From contig JACKEV010000006.1 in NCBI GenBank assembly GCA_020632795.1, forward strand, positions 1,050,501 to 1,114,500: a DNA stretch of 64,000 bases. The letters are read 5' to 3'. Position numbers and translations under genes: made by a program. This DNA comes from Alphaproteobacteria bacterium. GTDB lineage: Bacteria; Myxococcota_A; UBA796; CAJQPC01. Under the pieces are notes generated by a model. It did no database searches, was not told the origin of the DNA, and was given only the letters and a program-made list of their open reading frames with translations. Below, one piece after another: positions 35,738 through 44,192 of the stretch; the stretch's first letter is position 1; each line of letters opens with the position of its first letter.

Positions 35738-35814
35738 AGATGGAGGCAGGAGTCGAACCTGCGAGGCCCCAGGGCCGACGATCCATCTGGGAGGGCTGGC
35801 TCCCAGCGATGGAG
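35738..35814 (-). other. Structured intergenic DNA with a tRNA-like T-arm and a long hairpin
   Basis: In the 330-base gap between convergent genes, the minus strand reads GCAGG-TTCGACT-CCTGC (35762-35746), a perfect T-arm with a consensus T-loop like that of tRNA-Sec or tRNA-Ser. Beside it, CTGGGAG/CTCCCAG with outer TCCAT/ATGGA (35782-35814) forms a 12-bp interrupted stem. I could not fold a complete tRNA; no anticodon arm fits. It may be a decayed tRNA or old attachment site, with the hairpin as a terminator. No protein gene is seen in 35623-35952. Confidence 0.4.
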
Positions 35815-35952
35815 AGGACCATCGGTTGTGCTCGGAGTATCGCGGGGGTCGGTTTGGGACGAGGTTGGACGCCCCAGGGACCGTCGGGGGAGACCTTCCG
35901 ACCACGACCTTTGCCACCCCACGCCTGGGATGAAGTTCCGAATGTCTACGGG

Positions 35953-36579
35953 TTAGGGCTCAGGAAGACAGTCTTTCGCGCGCCGCTCAACCCCACTCCG
36001 ATGAATGTCCAAGAGCCCATCGACCATCTGCTGAGTTCCGACTTCTACGACGCCCGCCATACTGATCGGCCAAGGCGCTCCGAACCAGGAACAGTGTTCA
36101 GCCAAAAGGCCCTGCGTGGCGCGGAGCAGTGAGATGAGGTCCTGAACCGGGATCGAATTCACTGACGAGAAGGTACTGGGGTCATCGGCGTACTCCTTGT
36201 CAACGTGAGCAATACTCTTGTCGCGAAGCGTCCTCAACGTGTCGAGGGTGGACTCGTGATGGGCGAGAGCACCGAGTTGGCGAGTCAGATCAGCGTGCGT
36301 GGGCGGCTTCGACCACGGGATTTGCTTGATGGTGCCCTGCGCGACCTTCAGGAGTTTCCAGACACTGCGATCGCCATTCCGGTCATACAATCTTGCAAGG
36401 GCCAACAGTACCCCCTCGACCATGGCTGGCTGCACAAGACCGAACAAGATGGGAGCCGCTTTCATGGCGTCGGTCCCTTGGCTATCGATCTTTCGGAGTC
36501 TGTCGCACACTGCGAGACGAACCTCCAACCGTGAGGTCTCGCTCAGCAAGCTATGGAGGATCTTCTCGTAGGAACTCAT
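35953..36579 (-). CDS. HEPN/AbiU2-like protein
   Basis: A 208-aa protein; ATG at 36579 is preferred over a TTG one codon earlier. The helical domain has LLALARLYDRNGDRSVWKLL near 60 and LRTLRDKSIAHVDKEY near 118, matching the AbiU2-type HEPN pattern (RDKxxAH). It is the last gene of the hsdM-hsdS-hsdR operon, three bases after the preceding HEPN-like gene. It is probably a ribonuclease-like abortive-infection or sensor protein, but no target is known. Confidence 0.65.
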   Translation of the reverse strand: MSSYEKILHSLLSETSRLEVRLAVCDRLRKIDSQGTDAMKAAPILFGLVQPAMVEGVLLALARLYDRNGDRSVWKLLKVAQGTIKQIPWSKPPTHADLTRQLGALAHHESTLDTLRTLRDKSIAHVDKEYADDPSTFSSVNSIPVQDLISLLRATQGLLAEHCSWFGAPWPISMAGVVEVGTQQMVDGLLDIHRSGVERRAKDCLPEP

Positions 36580-36582
36580 CAA

Positions 36583-37443
36583 TCACCAACGAAGTCGGGG
36601 CGAACGTAGAGTCGCAAGGTCATACACTTCGCTCCGTACAGCAGAGTAGGCCATGAGCGTGTTGTTGAGGCTGCCAGCCAGGGCCGACAGCGCGGGTAAG
36701 TGCATAGCCGGCAACTCGGTATTCGGCTCACCAGACCTCTCCTCGGGATATCGAAGCACGGTTCCTCCCGGGTCGAGGTGGTGCATCAGTAGGACGGCGT
36801 TCTCGATCTCCGAGGCCGCGACGACTGGCTCTTGGAAGTACATAGGGGCCGTTGACGCCACTTCCCGGTGAAGGCCTCCGGTGATCGTTGCCTTCGCCTG
36901 CGTCCACAGTTTGTCGAGCCGATGACCAGAGACCTGAACGCGGCAGACATCAGCGAAGTAGTTGCGCGAAAGGTCACGATTCGCCCGAAGGAAATTGAGG
37001 GCACTCTCGGTCTCGGACAGATTCTCTGTCCAGCACTCTGGATAGACGAGGCGCCGTTCCCTGACGTTCTGGAGCACTACCAAGGCGGTGGTGATGGCGG
37101 CGTGTTGTCCGGTCCTTAGACCCGGTACTGCGGCCAGGACATCGGGGAGCGGTAAGCCTTCATCGGCCATGGCGGCCACCAGGAAGCTGTCGATCAGTTC
37201 GTTCCGAATGATGCACTTGAGCCACAACTCAAGCCCATGCCGGAGGCAGAACAGCGCTGAGAACACAGCGAAGTCCGCAGGAGGGCCGTGGCTCGCAACG
37301 GCAACAGCACTCTCCAGGTAGACTTGCGCATGGTCACTGAAGGTCGCCCAGCCAGGGTAGACGCTGGGGATCCCGAACGAGTCTCCTTTCTGAAGGCGTG
37401 CCAGGAGGCGTGCTGCGCCGTTCGGCATGGACTTATCGCTCAC
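36583..37443 (-). CDS. HEPN-like protein coupled to hsdR
   Basis: A 286-aa protein from a GTG start overlapping the hsdR stop (GTGA). The helical segment ALFCLRHGLELWLKCIIRNE near 65, followed by VSGHRLDKLWTQAK near 168, is typical of a group of HEPN-like proteins in defence loci. A clear R-x4-6-H catalytic pair is not obvious, so it may be the inactive partner of the next gene. Its placement after hsdR suggests a back-up system that shares transcription with the R-M genes. Confidence 0.55.
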   Translation of the reverse strand: MSDKSMPNGAARLLARLQKGDSFGIPSVYPGWATFSDHAQVYLESAVAVASHGPPADFAVFSALFCLRHGLELWLKCIIRNELIDSFLVAAMADEGLPLPDVLAAVPGLRTGQHAAITTALVVLQNVRERRLVYPECWTENLSETESALNFLRANRDLSRNYFADVCRVQVSGHRLDKLWTQAKATITGGLHREVASTAPMYFQEPVVAASEIENAVLLMHHLDPGGTVLRYPEERSGEPNTELPAMHLPALSALAGSLNNTLMAYSAVRSEVYDLATLRSPRLRW

Positions 37444-40400
37444 GCCACCCCCCCATCCTCATCCGAGTACACCGAGTTCGCCGCCGACTCATACTGCTCG
37501 TAGACGTGCAGGTAGACCACCTCCGCCAACTCCTCTACCTCCGCCTCCGAGTAAGCCTCGACAGGCAGTCCAGTCTCCTCGCTGTAGAGGTAGTCGTAGA
37601 TCAGGCGCTTCACCTGCGCCTGGGTCTGCCGCTTCTCCTTCCAGTGCTCCAACTTCGCCAGCTCAGCCTTCACCGCGTCGAGGAGCTGCCGAGCGACCTC
37701 CTTGACCCGGTTCCGCGTGCGCGTGTCCAGCGTGTCGCCCTTGCTGGCGACTAGGCGATCGAACACCGCCAGGTTCTCCTCGTCGAGCCCCTCGCGTACC
37801 GCCCGTTGGTCCTCCTCGCCCATCTCTCCGACCAGCCTGACCAGCTCGTCGAAGGTCTTCTCGATGGTGACCCGGTCGGTCTCGCGGTTGTACTCCGCGA
37901 TGATGGCCATGTACCGCGTGTAGAAGTCCGTCCGCAGCGGGTTCTGCTGCACCATGCGCTGGAGCTTGCGGTCGATGGCCTCCTTGAGGGACTGGACCGC
38001 GGTGTTCTTGTTCGGGTTCTTGGCGAACTCGGCCTTGAGCCGGTCGAAGTCGATGTGGCTGATGTCGTAGACCTTGCCCGACTCCGCTCCAGGCATCCGC
38101 GTAGGGCCTGCGTGCGTGATTGCATCGCTCACCACACCGTGCAGGGCCATCATCACCGCGCTGATGTCCGCCTCGGCCTTGTTGTCCTGCAGCTTCTTGT
38201 AGATCGCGTCGATGGCGTCGGCGCGCTGTCGGTGGGGCTTGATGCGATGGGGCTCGGAGACCAGGGCCTTGCGCTTCTTGAACACCTCGCGGGCCAGGAC
38301 CTCGAAGCGGGCGCGGGTCTCGTCAGTCCGACATACGGCGTTGACCGCTGAGTCCTCGCTGGACTTGCTCAGCAAGGCCCACTTCCCGAAGCCAACCGCG
38401 TCGATGAGCTTCTGGATGTCGAAGCCGCAGGACTGGAGATGCTCCACGCAGGCGGCGATGGCCTCGATGAACTTTTCCTCCAGGTCGTCCAGATCCTCGG
38501 TGACCGGCAACTCGCCACCCTGCCCCCCGCCTTCTCCGGAGCCGCCGCTCTTGCCGTACTTGGCCAGGGCGGCGCGCAGACTCCTGAGCATCCCGTTGTA
38601 GTCCACGATGTGCCCGTTGTTCTTGTCGGGCGCCTTGCGGTTGGCGCGGGCGATCGCCTGCATCAGCGTGTGCCCCTTCATGGGCTTGTCGATGTAGAGC
38701 GTGGCCAGGTGGGGCACGTCGAAGCCGGTCAACCACATCGCGCAGACGATGGCCAGCCGGAAGGGGTGGTCCCGGTTCTTGAACTCCTTGTCGAGGTCCC
38801 GCTCCTTGAGCTTCTTTCGGTGCGGCACGATGTCGAGGCCCCACTTCCTGAAGCGCTTGACCTCGTTCTGCTCCTCGCTGACGACCACGCAGGCCTCGGT
38901 CTCCCGCAGCCAGGCGAGCTTCGCTTCGGCCCGCTGGATGCGCTGCTCCACCGCTGCCAGCAGCCGCGCCCGGTCGTCCTCGGAGGCGTTCGGGGGGTTC
39001 TGCGTCACGAGCGTCCGCTGCTCGGTCAGACCGCGCACCTTCGCCTCCTGGCGAACGACCTCCTCCTGCCAGAAGCGCTCGATCAGGTTGTACATGCGGA
39101 CGCAGGTGACCTTGTCCAGGCAGACCAGCATGGCCTTGCCCGTCTGCCAGCGGCTCGCGTAGTGGATGCTGAGATCGCGGGCGATCCGCTCCAGCCGCTC
39201 TTCGCTGGTGAGGATGTGGTAGTCCCGCCGCAGCTCGCGCTCCAGCCGCTGGGTCTGGTCCTGGTCCAGGTCGTGCTTCGCCAGCTCCGCGGCCATGCGC
39301 TCGTTGATGGCGGGGTCAACCATCTGGAGCTTCTCGCCCCGGTTGTCGTAGTAGAGCTTGACGGTGGCTCGGTCCTCGACGGCCCGCTTGAAGTCGTAGC
39401 GGGAGACGTAGTCCCCGAAGGTGTCGCGCGTGAGCTGGTCTTCCTCGTCTTTCATCAGGGGGGTGCCGGTGAAGGCGATGAAGGCCGCGTTGGGCAGCAC
39501 CAGGCGCATGGTCTCCGCGAGCTTGCCGTTCTGGGTCCGATGGGCTTCGTCCGCGATGACGATGACGTTGTCCCTCAGCGTCACGGGCTCGCTGTCCTCG
39601 ACATCGAACTTGTGGATCAGCGTGAAGATGTAGCGGTGGTCCTCGGCCAGCAGCTTCTTGAGGTCCGCGCGGCTGCTGGCGTGGACCACGGCGGACTTGG
39701 CCTCAGTCACCGCGCCACAGCCTACGAAGGTCTTGACGATCTGCTTGTCCAACTCGTCGCGGTCCGTCACGATGATGAACGTGAAGGAGCCGGCCAGCTT
39801 CCGGTGAACCTTCTGCGTGAGCCAGTACATCGAGTAGGACTTGCCGCTGCCCTGGGTGTGCCAGAACACCCCCAGCTTGCCCTCGCGAACCTCACGGTCC
39901 TGCACGGCCTGGTAGGCGCGGTTGACGCCAAGGTACTGATGGTTCGCCGCCAGGGCCTTGATGGGGCCACCGCTGGGGCTGTCGTCGAAGTGGATGAAGT
40001 TCTCGATGATGTCGAGGAATCGCCGCTTGTCGCAGATTCCGCGCAACATGGTCTGCCAGTCCACGACGCCGACCTCGTCCTCGTCCAGACGTTTCCACTC
40101 GTGGAAGAAGTCGTAGGGGCTGGAGAAGGTGCCGACCCTTGCCTCGTCGCCCGTGGACAGCATCACCAGGGCGTTGTGGTGGAACAGCCGCGGGATCGTG
40201 TCCTTGTAGTCGGTGAAGTTGTCCTTGTAGGCGACCTTCACGTCCTTGTGCTGGGCCTTGAGCTCGATGAAGAGCAGGGGCAGGCCGTTGACGAAGCCGA
40301 CCAGATCGGCGCGGCGGCGGTAGACCTTTCCCTTGATCCACAGCTCGCGGACGATGAGGAAGTCGTTGTTCGCGGCGCTGTCGAAGTCGATGACGCGCAG

Positions 40401-40754
40401 GCGCTCGGTGCGGGGCTGGCCCTCGCCATCTTTGAAGCTGACCCGGACACGATCGCGGATGAGCGCGGCGAACTCGCGGTTGGTCTGGAAGAGGGTCTTT
40501 CCCGAGCCCGGGGTGGTGAGCGCGGCGATGGCCTGGACATAGGCCTCATTGGGCAGGCCAGGGTTCAGCTTGCGCAAGGCGGCGTCGAGATCGCGGGTGA
40601 GCACGACCTCGCCCTGGTCCTGGCGACCCAGGGTGCCGTTCGGCCCATAGCTCTCTGAGTCCCAGGCCCAGGCGCTGCGCCATCCGAGGGTGTCGCGGAA
40701 GAACTCGGCGGTGTCCCGCTGTAGGGCGTCCTCGGAGTAGGCGGAGGCGGTCAT
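37440..40754 (-). CDS. hsdR: Type I restriction enzyme R subunit
   Basis: A 1104-aa protein of normal length. The N-terminal PD-(D/E)xK nuclease domain has DLVGFVNGLPLLFIELKA near 150-167. The SF2 translocase has Walker A HTQGSGKSYSM near 298, VIADEAHRTQ near 400 and FTGTPLM near 427. The C-terminal helicase lobe has CAMWLTGFDVPHLATLYIDK and a helical end that docks to HsdM/S. It cuts unmodified DNA after ATP-driven translocation. It overlaps hsdS (ATGA) and the HEPN-like gene (GTGA), so the operon is hsdM-hsdS-hsdR plus two HEPN-like genes. Confidence 0.95.
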   Translation of the reverse strand: MTASAYSEDALQRDTAEFFRDTLGWRSAWAWDSESYGPNGTLGRQDQGEVVLTRDLDAALRKLNPGLPNEAYVQAIAALTTPGSGKTLFQTNREFAALIRDRVRVSFKDGEGQPRTERLRVIDFDSAANNDFLIVRELWIKGKVYRRRADLVGFVNGLPLLFIELKAQHKDVKVAYKDNFTDYKDTIPRLFHHNALVMLSTGDEARVGTFSSPYDFFHEWKRLDEDEVGVVDWQTMLRGICDKRRFLDIIENFIHFDDSPSGGPIKALAANHQYLGVNRAYQAVQDREVREGKLGVFWHTQGSGKSYSMYWLTQKVHRKLAGSFTFIIVTDRDELDKQIVKTFVGCGAVTEAKSAVVHASSRADLKKLLAEDHRYIFTLIHKFDVEDSEPVTLRDNVIVIADEAHRTQNGKLAETMRLVLPNAAFIAFTGTPLMKDEEDQLTRDTFGDYVSRYDFKRAVEDRATVKLYYDNRGEKLQMVDPAINERMAAELAKHDLDQDQTQRLERELRRDYHILTSEERLERIARDLSIHYASRWQTGKAMLVCLDKVTCVRMYNLIERFWQEEVVRQEAKVRGLTEQRTLVTQNPPNASEDDRARLLAAVEQRIQRAEAKLAWLRETEACVVVSEEQNEVKRFRKWGLDIVPHRKKLKERDLDKEFKNRDHPFRLAIVCAMWLTGFDVPHLATLYIDKPMKGHTLMQAIARANRKAPDKNNGHIVDYNGMLRSLRAALAKYGKSGGSGEGGGQGGELPVTEDLDDLEEKFIEAIAACVEHLQSCGFDIQKLIDAVGFGKWALLSKSSEDSAVNAVCRTDETRARFEVLAREVFKKRKALVSEPHRIKPHRQRADAIDAIYKKLQDNKAEADISAVMMALHGVVSDAITHAGPTRMPGAESGKVYDISHIDFDRLKAEFAKNPNKNTAVQSLKEAIDRKLQRMVQQNPLRTDFYTRYMAIIAEYNRETDRVTIEKTFDELVRLVGEMGEEDQRAVREGLDEENLAVFDRLVASKGDTLDTRTRNRVKEVARQLLDAVKAELAKLEHWKEKRQTQAQVKRLIYDYLYSEETGLPVEAYSEAEVEELAEVVYLHVYEQYESAANSVYSDEDGGVA

Positions 40755-41965
40755 ACCGGGATTCTGCCATCCATCAGTCGAGGGAGCAGGAGATCTCGGG
40801 CTTCGCGGAGCTTCTCGTTTTGGACTCGGAGGGCTCTGATGGTCTCCAGAACGCCCTTGGCAACCTCGGTAAACCCGTCTTCAACGGCTGGAGGGGGCTG
40901 GAGCACAGGTAGTTTGTGAAGCGCATTGCGATTTACGCCGGGCACAGCGGCTTTCCCCCCATCTGCTCCATCAAGGTGGTTCGTCAGGAGCGCGTAGCAG
41001 AACTGCGGGGAATGTCCCTTGAAGTCGCGGACGTACAAGGCCGTGTTCAGTGGCCAGAATTCTTGGTCGATGAAGTAGACCTGACCGAGCGTGCCATATC
41101 TGCCGGTGACGACCCCTGGTGCCGGGGCTTTCGCCTTGTGGTGGCTGCCTGTGATGCCCGAGGATGACACGATGGGAACGTTACCCGGAACTCGAGCACG
41201 TTTGGGCAGGTCATAACCCCTCTTCAGAGTCAGGATGTCACCGAGGGTGACGCGGCCCCAGCCTTCAGGCCCCCCCCCCACGACCTCCACCCGCTCGTGC
41301 CCAGGGAAGCGGAGGTAGACGAACCACTCGCGGTACAGAAGGTGGATGGACTCTTCGAGCAGGGCCATCCGCCGGTTGTTGCACTCGATGAGGTCGTCGT
41401 AGGCTGAGAGAATCCGGACTATGTCCTTCTGCACCTGCAGGGGCGGAACGGCGACCTCAATGGACTTGAGGATACCGAGGTTGATACCGGGTACCGCCGT
41501 GCCTTTCGCCCTGCTGTTGATGTAGGCCACACCGTCTGCGGAGGACAACTGATAGTACAGGAACAGGGGGTCTACCCGCTTCTGGTCCACCCTCAGCTTC
41601 AACTGCTTGTTGGAGACCACATACTGCTCAAAGGGGCCTTCCTCGGGGATGATTCCAACCTGCCCGATGGTGCCCCAGCAGGTAAAGACCAAGTCACCGG
41701 CCTGTACCACGCAGGCCCGGTACTTTTCCCGGGTCCGCTCTTCGGTGACATAGACGAACTCGTCAGCGACAAAGCGAGTCAGGTCGTCACGGAGATTGCT
41801 ACCGCGAATCACCGGTACTCCTTCATCGACGAAATACTTGCGGCTGATACTCGATCCGAATGGCCCGGAACGGCAGGAGTTTGGCTCCGACGACTTGATC
41901 TCATCGATTGTGGCCAGATCCCACGTTTGGGGAACGGTCAGCCGACCTCCGAGAATCGTTCTCAT
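40751..41965 (-). CDS. hsdS: Type I specificity subunit, with internal G10 tract
   Basis: A 404-aa protein with two TRDs. TRD1 ends with SIEVAVPPLQVQKDIVRILS near 190; TRD2 ends near 345-370 with KLPVLQPPPAVEDGFTEVAK. Helical spacers follow each. It sets the DNA target for HsdM and HsdR. Between the halves, codons for VVGGGP contain ten consecutive G (plus-strand C10 at 41270-41279, about residue 228). Slippage there would stop or shift the frame after TRD1. It overlaps hsdM and hsdR by four bases each. Confidence 0.93.
   Translation of the reverse strand: MRTILGGRLTVPQTWDLATIDEIKSSEPNSCRSGPFGSSISRKYFVDEGVPVIRGSNLRDDLTRFVADEFVYVTEERTREKYRACVVQAGDLVFTCWGTIGQVGIIPEEGPFEQYVVSNKQLKLRVDQKRVDPLFLYYQLSSADGVAYINSRAKGTAVPGINLGILKSIEVAVPPLQVQKDIVRILSAYDDLIECNNRRMALLEESIHLLYREWFVYLRFPGHERVEVVGGGPEGWGRVTLGDILTLKRGYDLPKRARVPGNVPIVSSSGITGSHHKAKAPAPGVVTGRYGTLGQVYFIDQEFWPLNTALYVRDFKGHSPQFCYALLTNHLDGADGGKAAVPGVNRNALHKLPVLQPPPAVEDGFTEVAKGVLETIRALRVQNEKLREARDLLLPRLMDGRIPV
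41270..41279 (-). repeat. Homopolymer G10 tract inside hsdS
   Basis: Ten C on the plus strand, read as ten G in hsdS between the two target-recognition domains. Tracts of this kind are classical slipped-strand phase-variation sites. Confidence 0.85.
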
Positions 41966-44070
41966 CCTACCAACTCCTCAAAGTTGGTCGCGATCGCCGC
42001 CGCCAATACCAGAGCCTCCTCGTTCAGGCTGGCCAACTCCGCATGGATCTCCCGCAGCCTCTCCTCTACCGCCTCTTCATCTTCGGGCTCCGGTGGCGCG
42101 ACACCGACGTAGCGACCAGGAGTCAGGCTGTGGTCCTGGTCCTTGATCTCTTCGGTGGTCACCACCTTGCACAACCCCGCCACCTCAGCGAACTGCCCTT
42201 CGGGGAACCGCGACTGGAGCCAGGTCACCTGAGCGAAGGGGTAGACGATGGCCTTGATCGCCTCCAGAGCGGTCTGCCTGGCCTCGTCCAGCTCGTCCCG
42301 CTGCTTGCCGATCACCCGTCCGTTCCAGGTCTCCCACCTCGTCGCCCTCAAGTCGCGGCGGGCGGTGTCGAAGGCCCGAGTGGTGAGCTTGTGGACCTCG
42401 TTGATCTGGCGACGCAGCCCCCCAAGCCGCTCTACGAAGGGCTCGAAGCTGTCGTGGCGCGCGACCTGCTCCGCGTTGGTGGCAGGGCTCACCTCGGCGT
42501 GGGTTGATTCCCATCTGGCGAAGTCTGCCAGGAGCGCGCTGCGGGTCTTGGATAGGCTCTTGATGGCCTCGACTCGCTCCATCACCGTGGCCTTGAAGCC
42601 CGCGAGAAGGCCCTCCTCTACGTCCGCGGGAGCACTCTTTACCAGGCCGGCGAGCTGCTCGGTGAGTATGCGGTCCGGTTCGTCCAGGGCCTCCAGCGCT
42701 TCGCCCAAGTCGCCCAGGGCTTCCCGGCTCGACTCCAGGTAGCTGCGCACCAGGCCCAGATACCGCTCGGTCTCGCCCCGATAGAGCCAGACGATGGCGG
42801 TCAGGTTGTTGAGTTGCTCGTCGGAGAAGTCTCGGATCTTGCGGCTGACTACCCGGTACACCCCCCGAGCATCCAGCATCAGCGTCTGGTGCTTGCGGGC
42901 TTCGGGCCGGCCCCGGTCGAAGAACCAGAGCGAGCACGGCAGTGAGCGCGTGTAGAAGAAGTTGGTGCCGATGGACACCATGATGTCCACGTCGCCGGTC
43001 TCGACGAGCTTCTTCCGGATCTTCTGCTCCCAATGGCCCGCGTCGGTGGCGGACTGCGCCATGACGAAGCCCGCGCGCCCCTGGGGTTTGAGGTAGCCGT
43101 AGAAGAACTGGATCCACAGGTAGTTGGCGTTGCTGACGGTCTCCGTCTTCTTGCTGATGCCCAGCGCCTTGACCTTGGCGACCAGGCGCGGGTCGTCGTG
43201 GAGCTTGGTCGGATCGACCATGTCCACGTTGAAGGGCGGGTTGGCCATGACGAAGTCACACTGGCCGACCTTGTCGTCCACGCGGTTGTAGAAGCTGTTG
43301 CCCTGCTGGATGGTGCCTTCCAGGCCGTGGACCGCGAGGTTCATCAAGGCCAGGCGGGTGTTGGTCTCGGACTTCTCCTGGCCGAAGAAGCTCGCGACCT
43401 CAGCGGGCTTGCGCCCCTGCGCCTCGATGGCGTGGGCGGCCTGCACGAACATGCCTGCGCTGCCCACCGCCGGGTCCAAGATGAGCCCGTGGGTGGGCTC
43501 GATGAAGTTGACGATGGTGCGGACCAGGGAGGGCGGCGTGAAGAACTCGCCCCCCTCCTGCGCACCGGACATCGCGAACTTGTTCAGGAAGAACTCGTAG
43601 ATTCGCCCGAAGATGTCATCACTGGTGGGCTGACGCAGCTCATCGCTGTTGAAGACGCGCACGAGATCGCGGAGCAGGCTCGGCTCGAACTTGGGGTACT
43701 CCTTGGGCAGCACACCCTGGAGGAGTTCGGGCACCTGGGCCTCGACCGCCTCCATCGCCTCCTTGATGGCCTTGCCGATGTCGGCCTTCTCAGGCAGGTC
43801 CGCGAGGGTGTCGTAGCGGGCCTTCTCGGGCAGGAAGATGGCCCCCTCGCTGGCGAAGTCCTCAGCCGTGATGGGGCGGGTCTTTCCGCCTCGGCTGGGC
43901 AGGCGGGCCTGGATCCTCTTGACGACGCGGTCGTAGCGGTTCGTGGCGTAGCGCAAGAAGATGAGGCCGAGCACCGGCATCGAATACTCGGTCGCGTTCA
44001 GCTTGCTGTTGGCCCGCAGGCGGTCGGCGGCCTCCCACAGCGAGTCTTCGAGCTTCTTGAGGTCCTGCAT
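41962..44070 (-). CDS. hsdM: Type I N6-adenine methylase M subunit
   Basis: A 702-aa protein. N-terminal helical HsdM domain (LEDSLWEAADRLRANSKL), AdoMet motif LDPAVGSAGMFVQ near 196, catalytic MANPPF near 277, and a C-terminal 280-residue helical extension that makes it longer than a typical HsdM of about 500 aa. It methylates the target set by HsdS. First gene of the minus-strand R-M operon; it is divergent from the unknown gene at 44193, with a 120-base region between that probably holds both promoters. Confidence 0.95.
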   Translation of the reverse strand: MQDLKKLEDSLWEAADRLRANSKLNATEYSMPVLGLIFLRYATNRYDRVVKRIQARLPSRGGKTRPITAEDFASEGAIFLPEKARYDTLADLPEKADIGKAIKEAMEAVEAQVPELLQGVLPKEYPKFEPSLLRDLVRVFNSDELRQPTSDDIFGRIYEFFLNKFAMSGAQEGGEFFTPPSLVRTIVNFIEPTHGLILDPAVGSAGMFVQAAHAIEAQGRKPAEVASFFGQEKSETNTRLALMNLAVHGLEGTIQQGNSFYNRVDDKVGQCDFVMANPPFNVDMVDPTKLHDDPRLVAKVKALGISKKTETVSNANYLWIQFFYGYLKPQGRAGFVMAQSATDAGHWEQKIRKKLVETGDVDIMVSIGTNFFYTRSLPCSLWFFDRGRPEARKHQTLMLDARGVYRVVSRKIRDFSDEQLNNLTAIVWLYRGETERYLGLVRSYLESSREALGDLGEALEALDEPDRILTEQLAGLVKSAPADVEEGLLAGFKATVMERVEAIKSLSKTRSALLADFARWESTHAEVSPATNAEQVARHDSFEPFVERLGGLRRQINEVHKLTTRAFDTARRDLRATRWETWNGRVIGKQRDELDEARQTALEAIKAIVYPFAQVTWLQSRFPEGQFAEVAGLCKVVTTEEIKDQDHSLTPGRYVGVAPPEPEDEEAVEERLREIHAELASLNEEALVLAAAIATNFEELVG

Positions 44071-44192
44071 GCCGATGGTGCTCCTCCCCTGCGGGGGACG
44101 ATGGGGAGGGGGGTTCTATCACGGGCGCATCGGCCCTCGTGATACGGGGGCGTGGGCCGCCCGGCCCACCGGCAATCAGACAGGGGATTGAC

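Noticed and set aside
35740..36132. Possible 130-aa plus-strand gene beginning MEAGVEPARPQG
   Set aside because: The start is the well-known translation artefact of a reversed tRNA T-arm; the rest overlaps the AbiU2-like gene on the other strand.
38439..40658. 739-aa plus-strand frame opposite hsdR
   Set aside because: Mirror of a conserved HsdR sequence with all nuclease and helicase motifs; Val/Leu-rich shadow.
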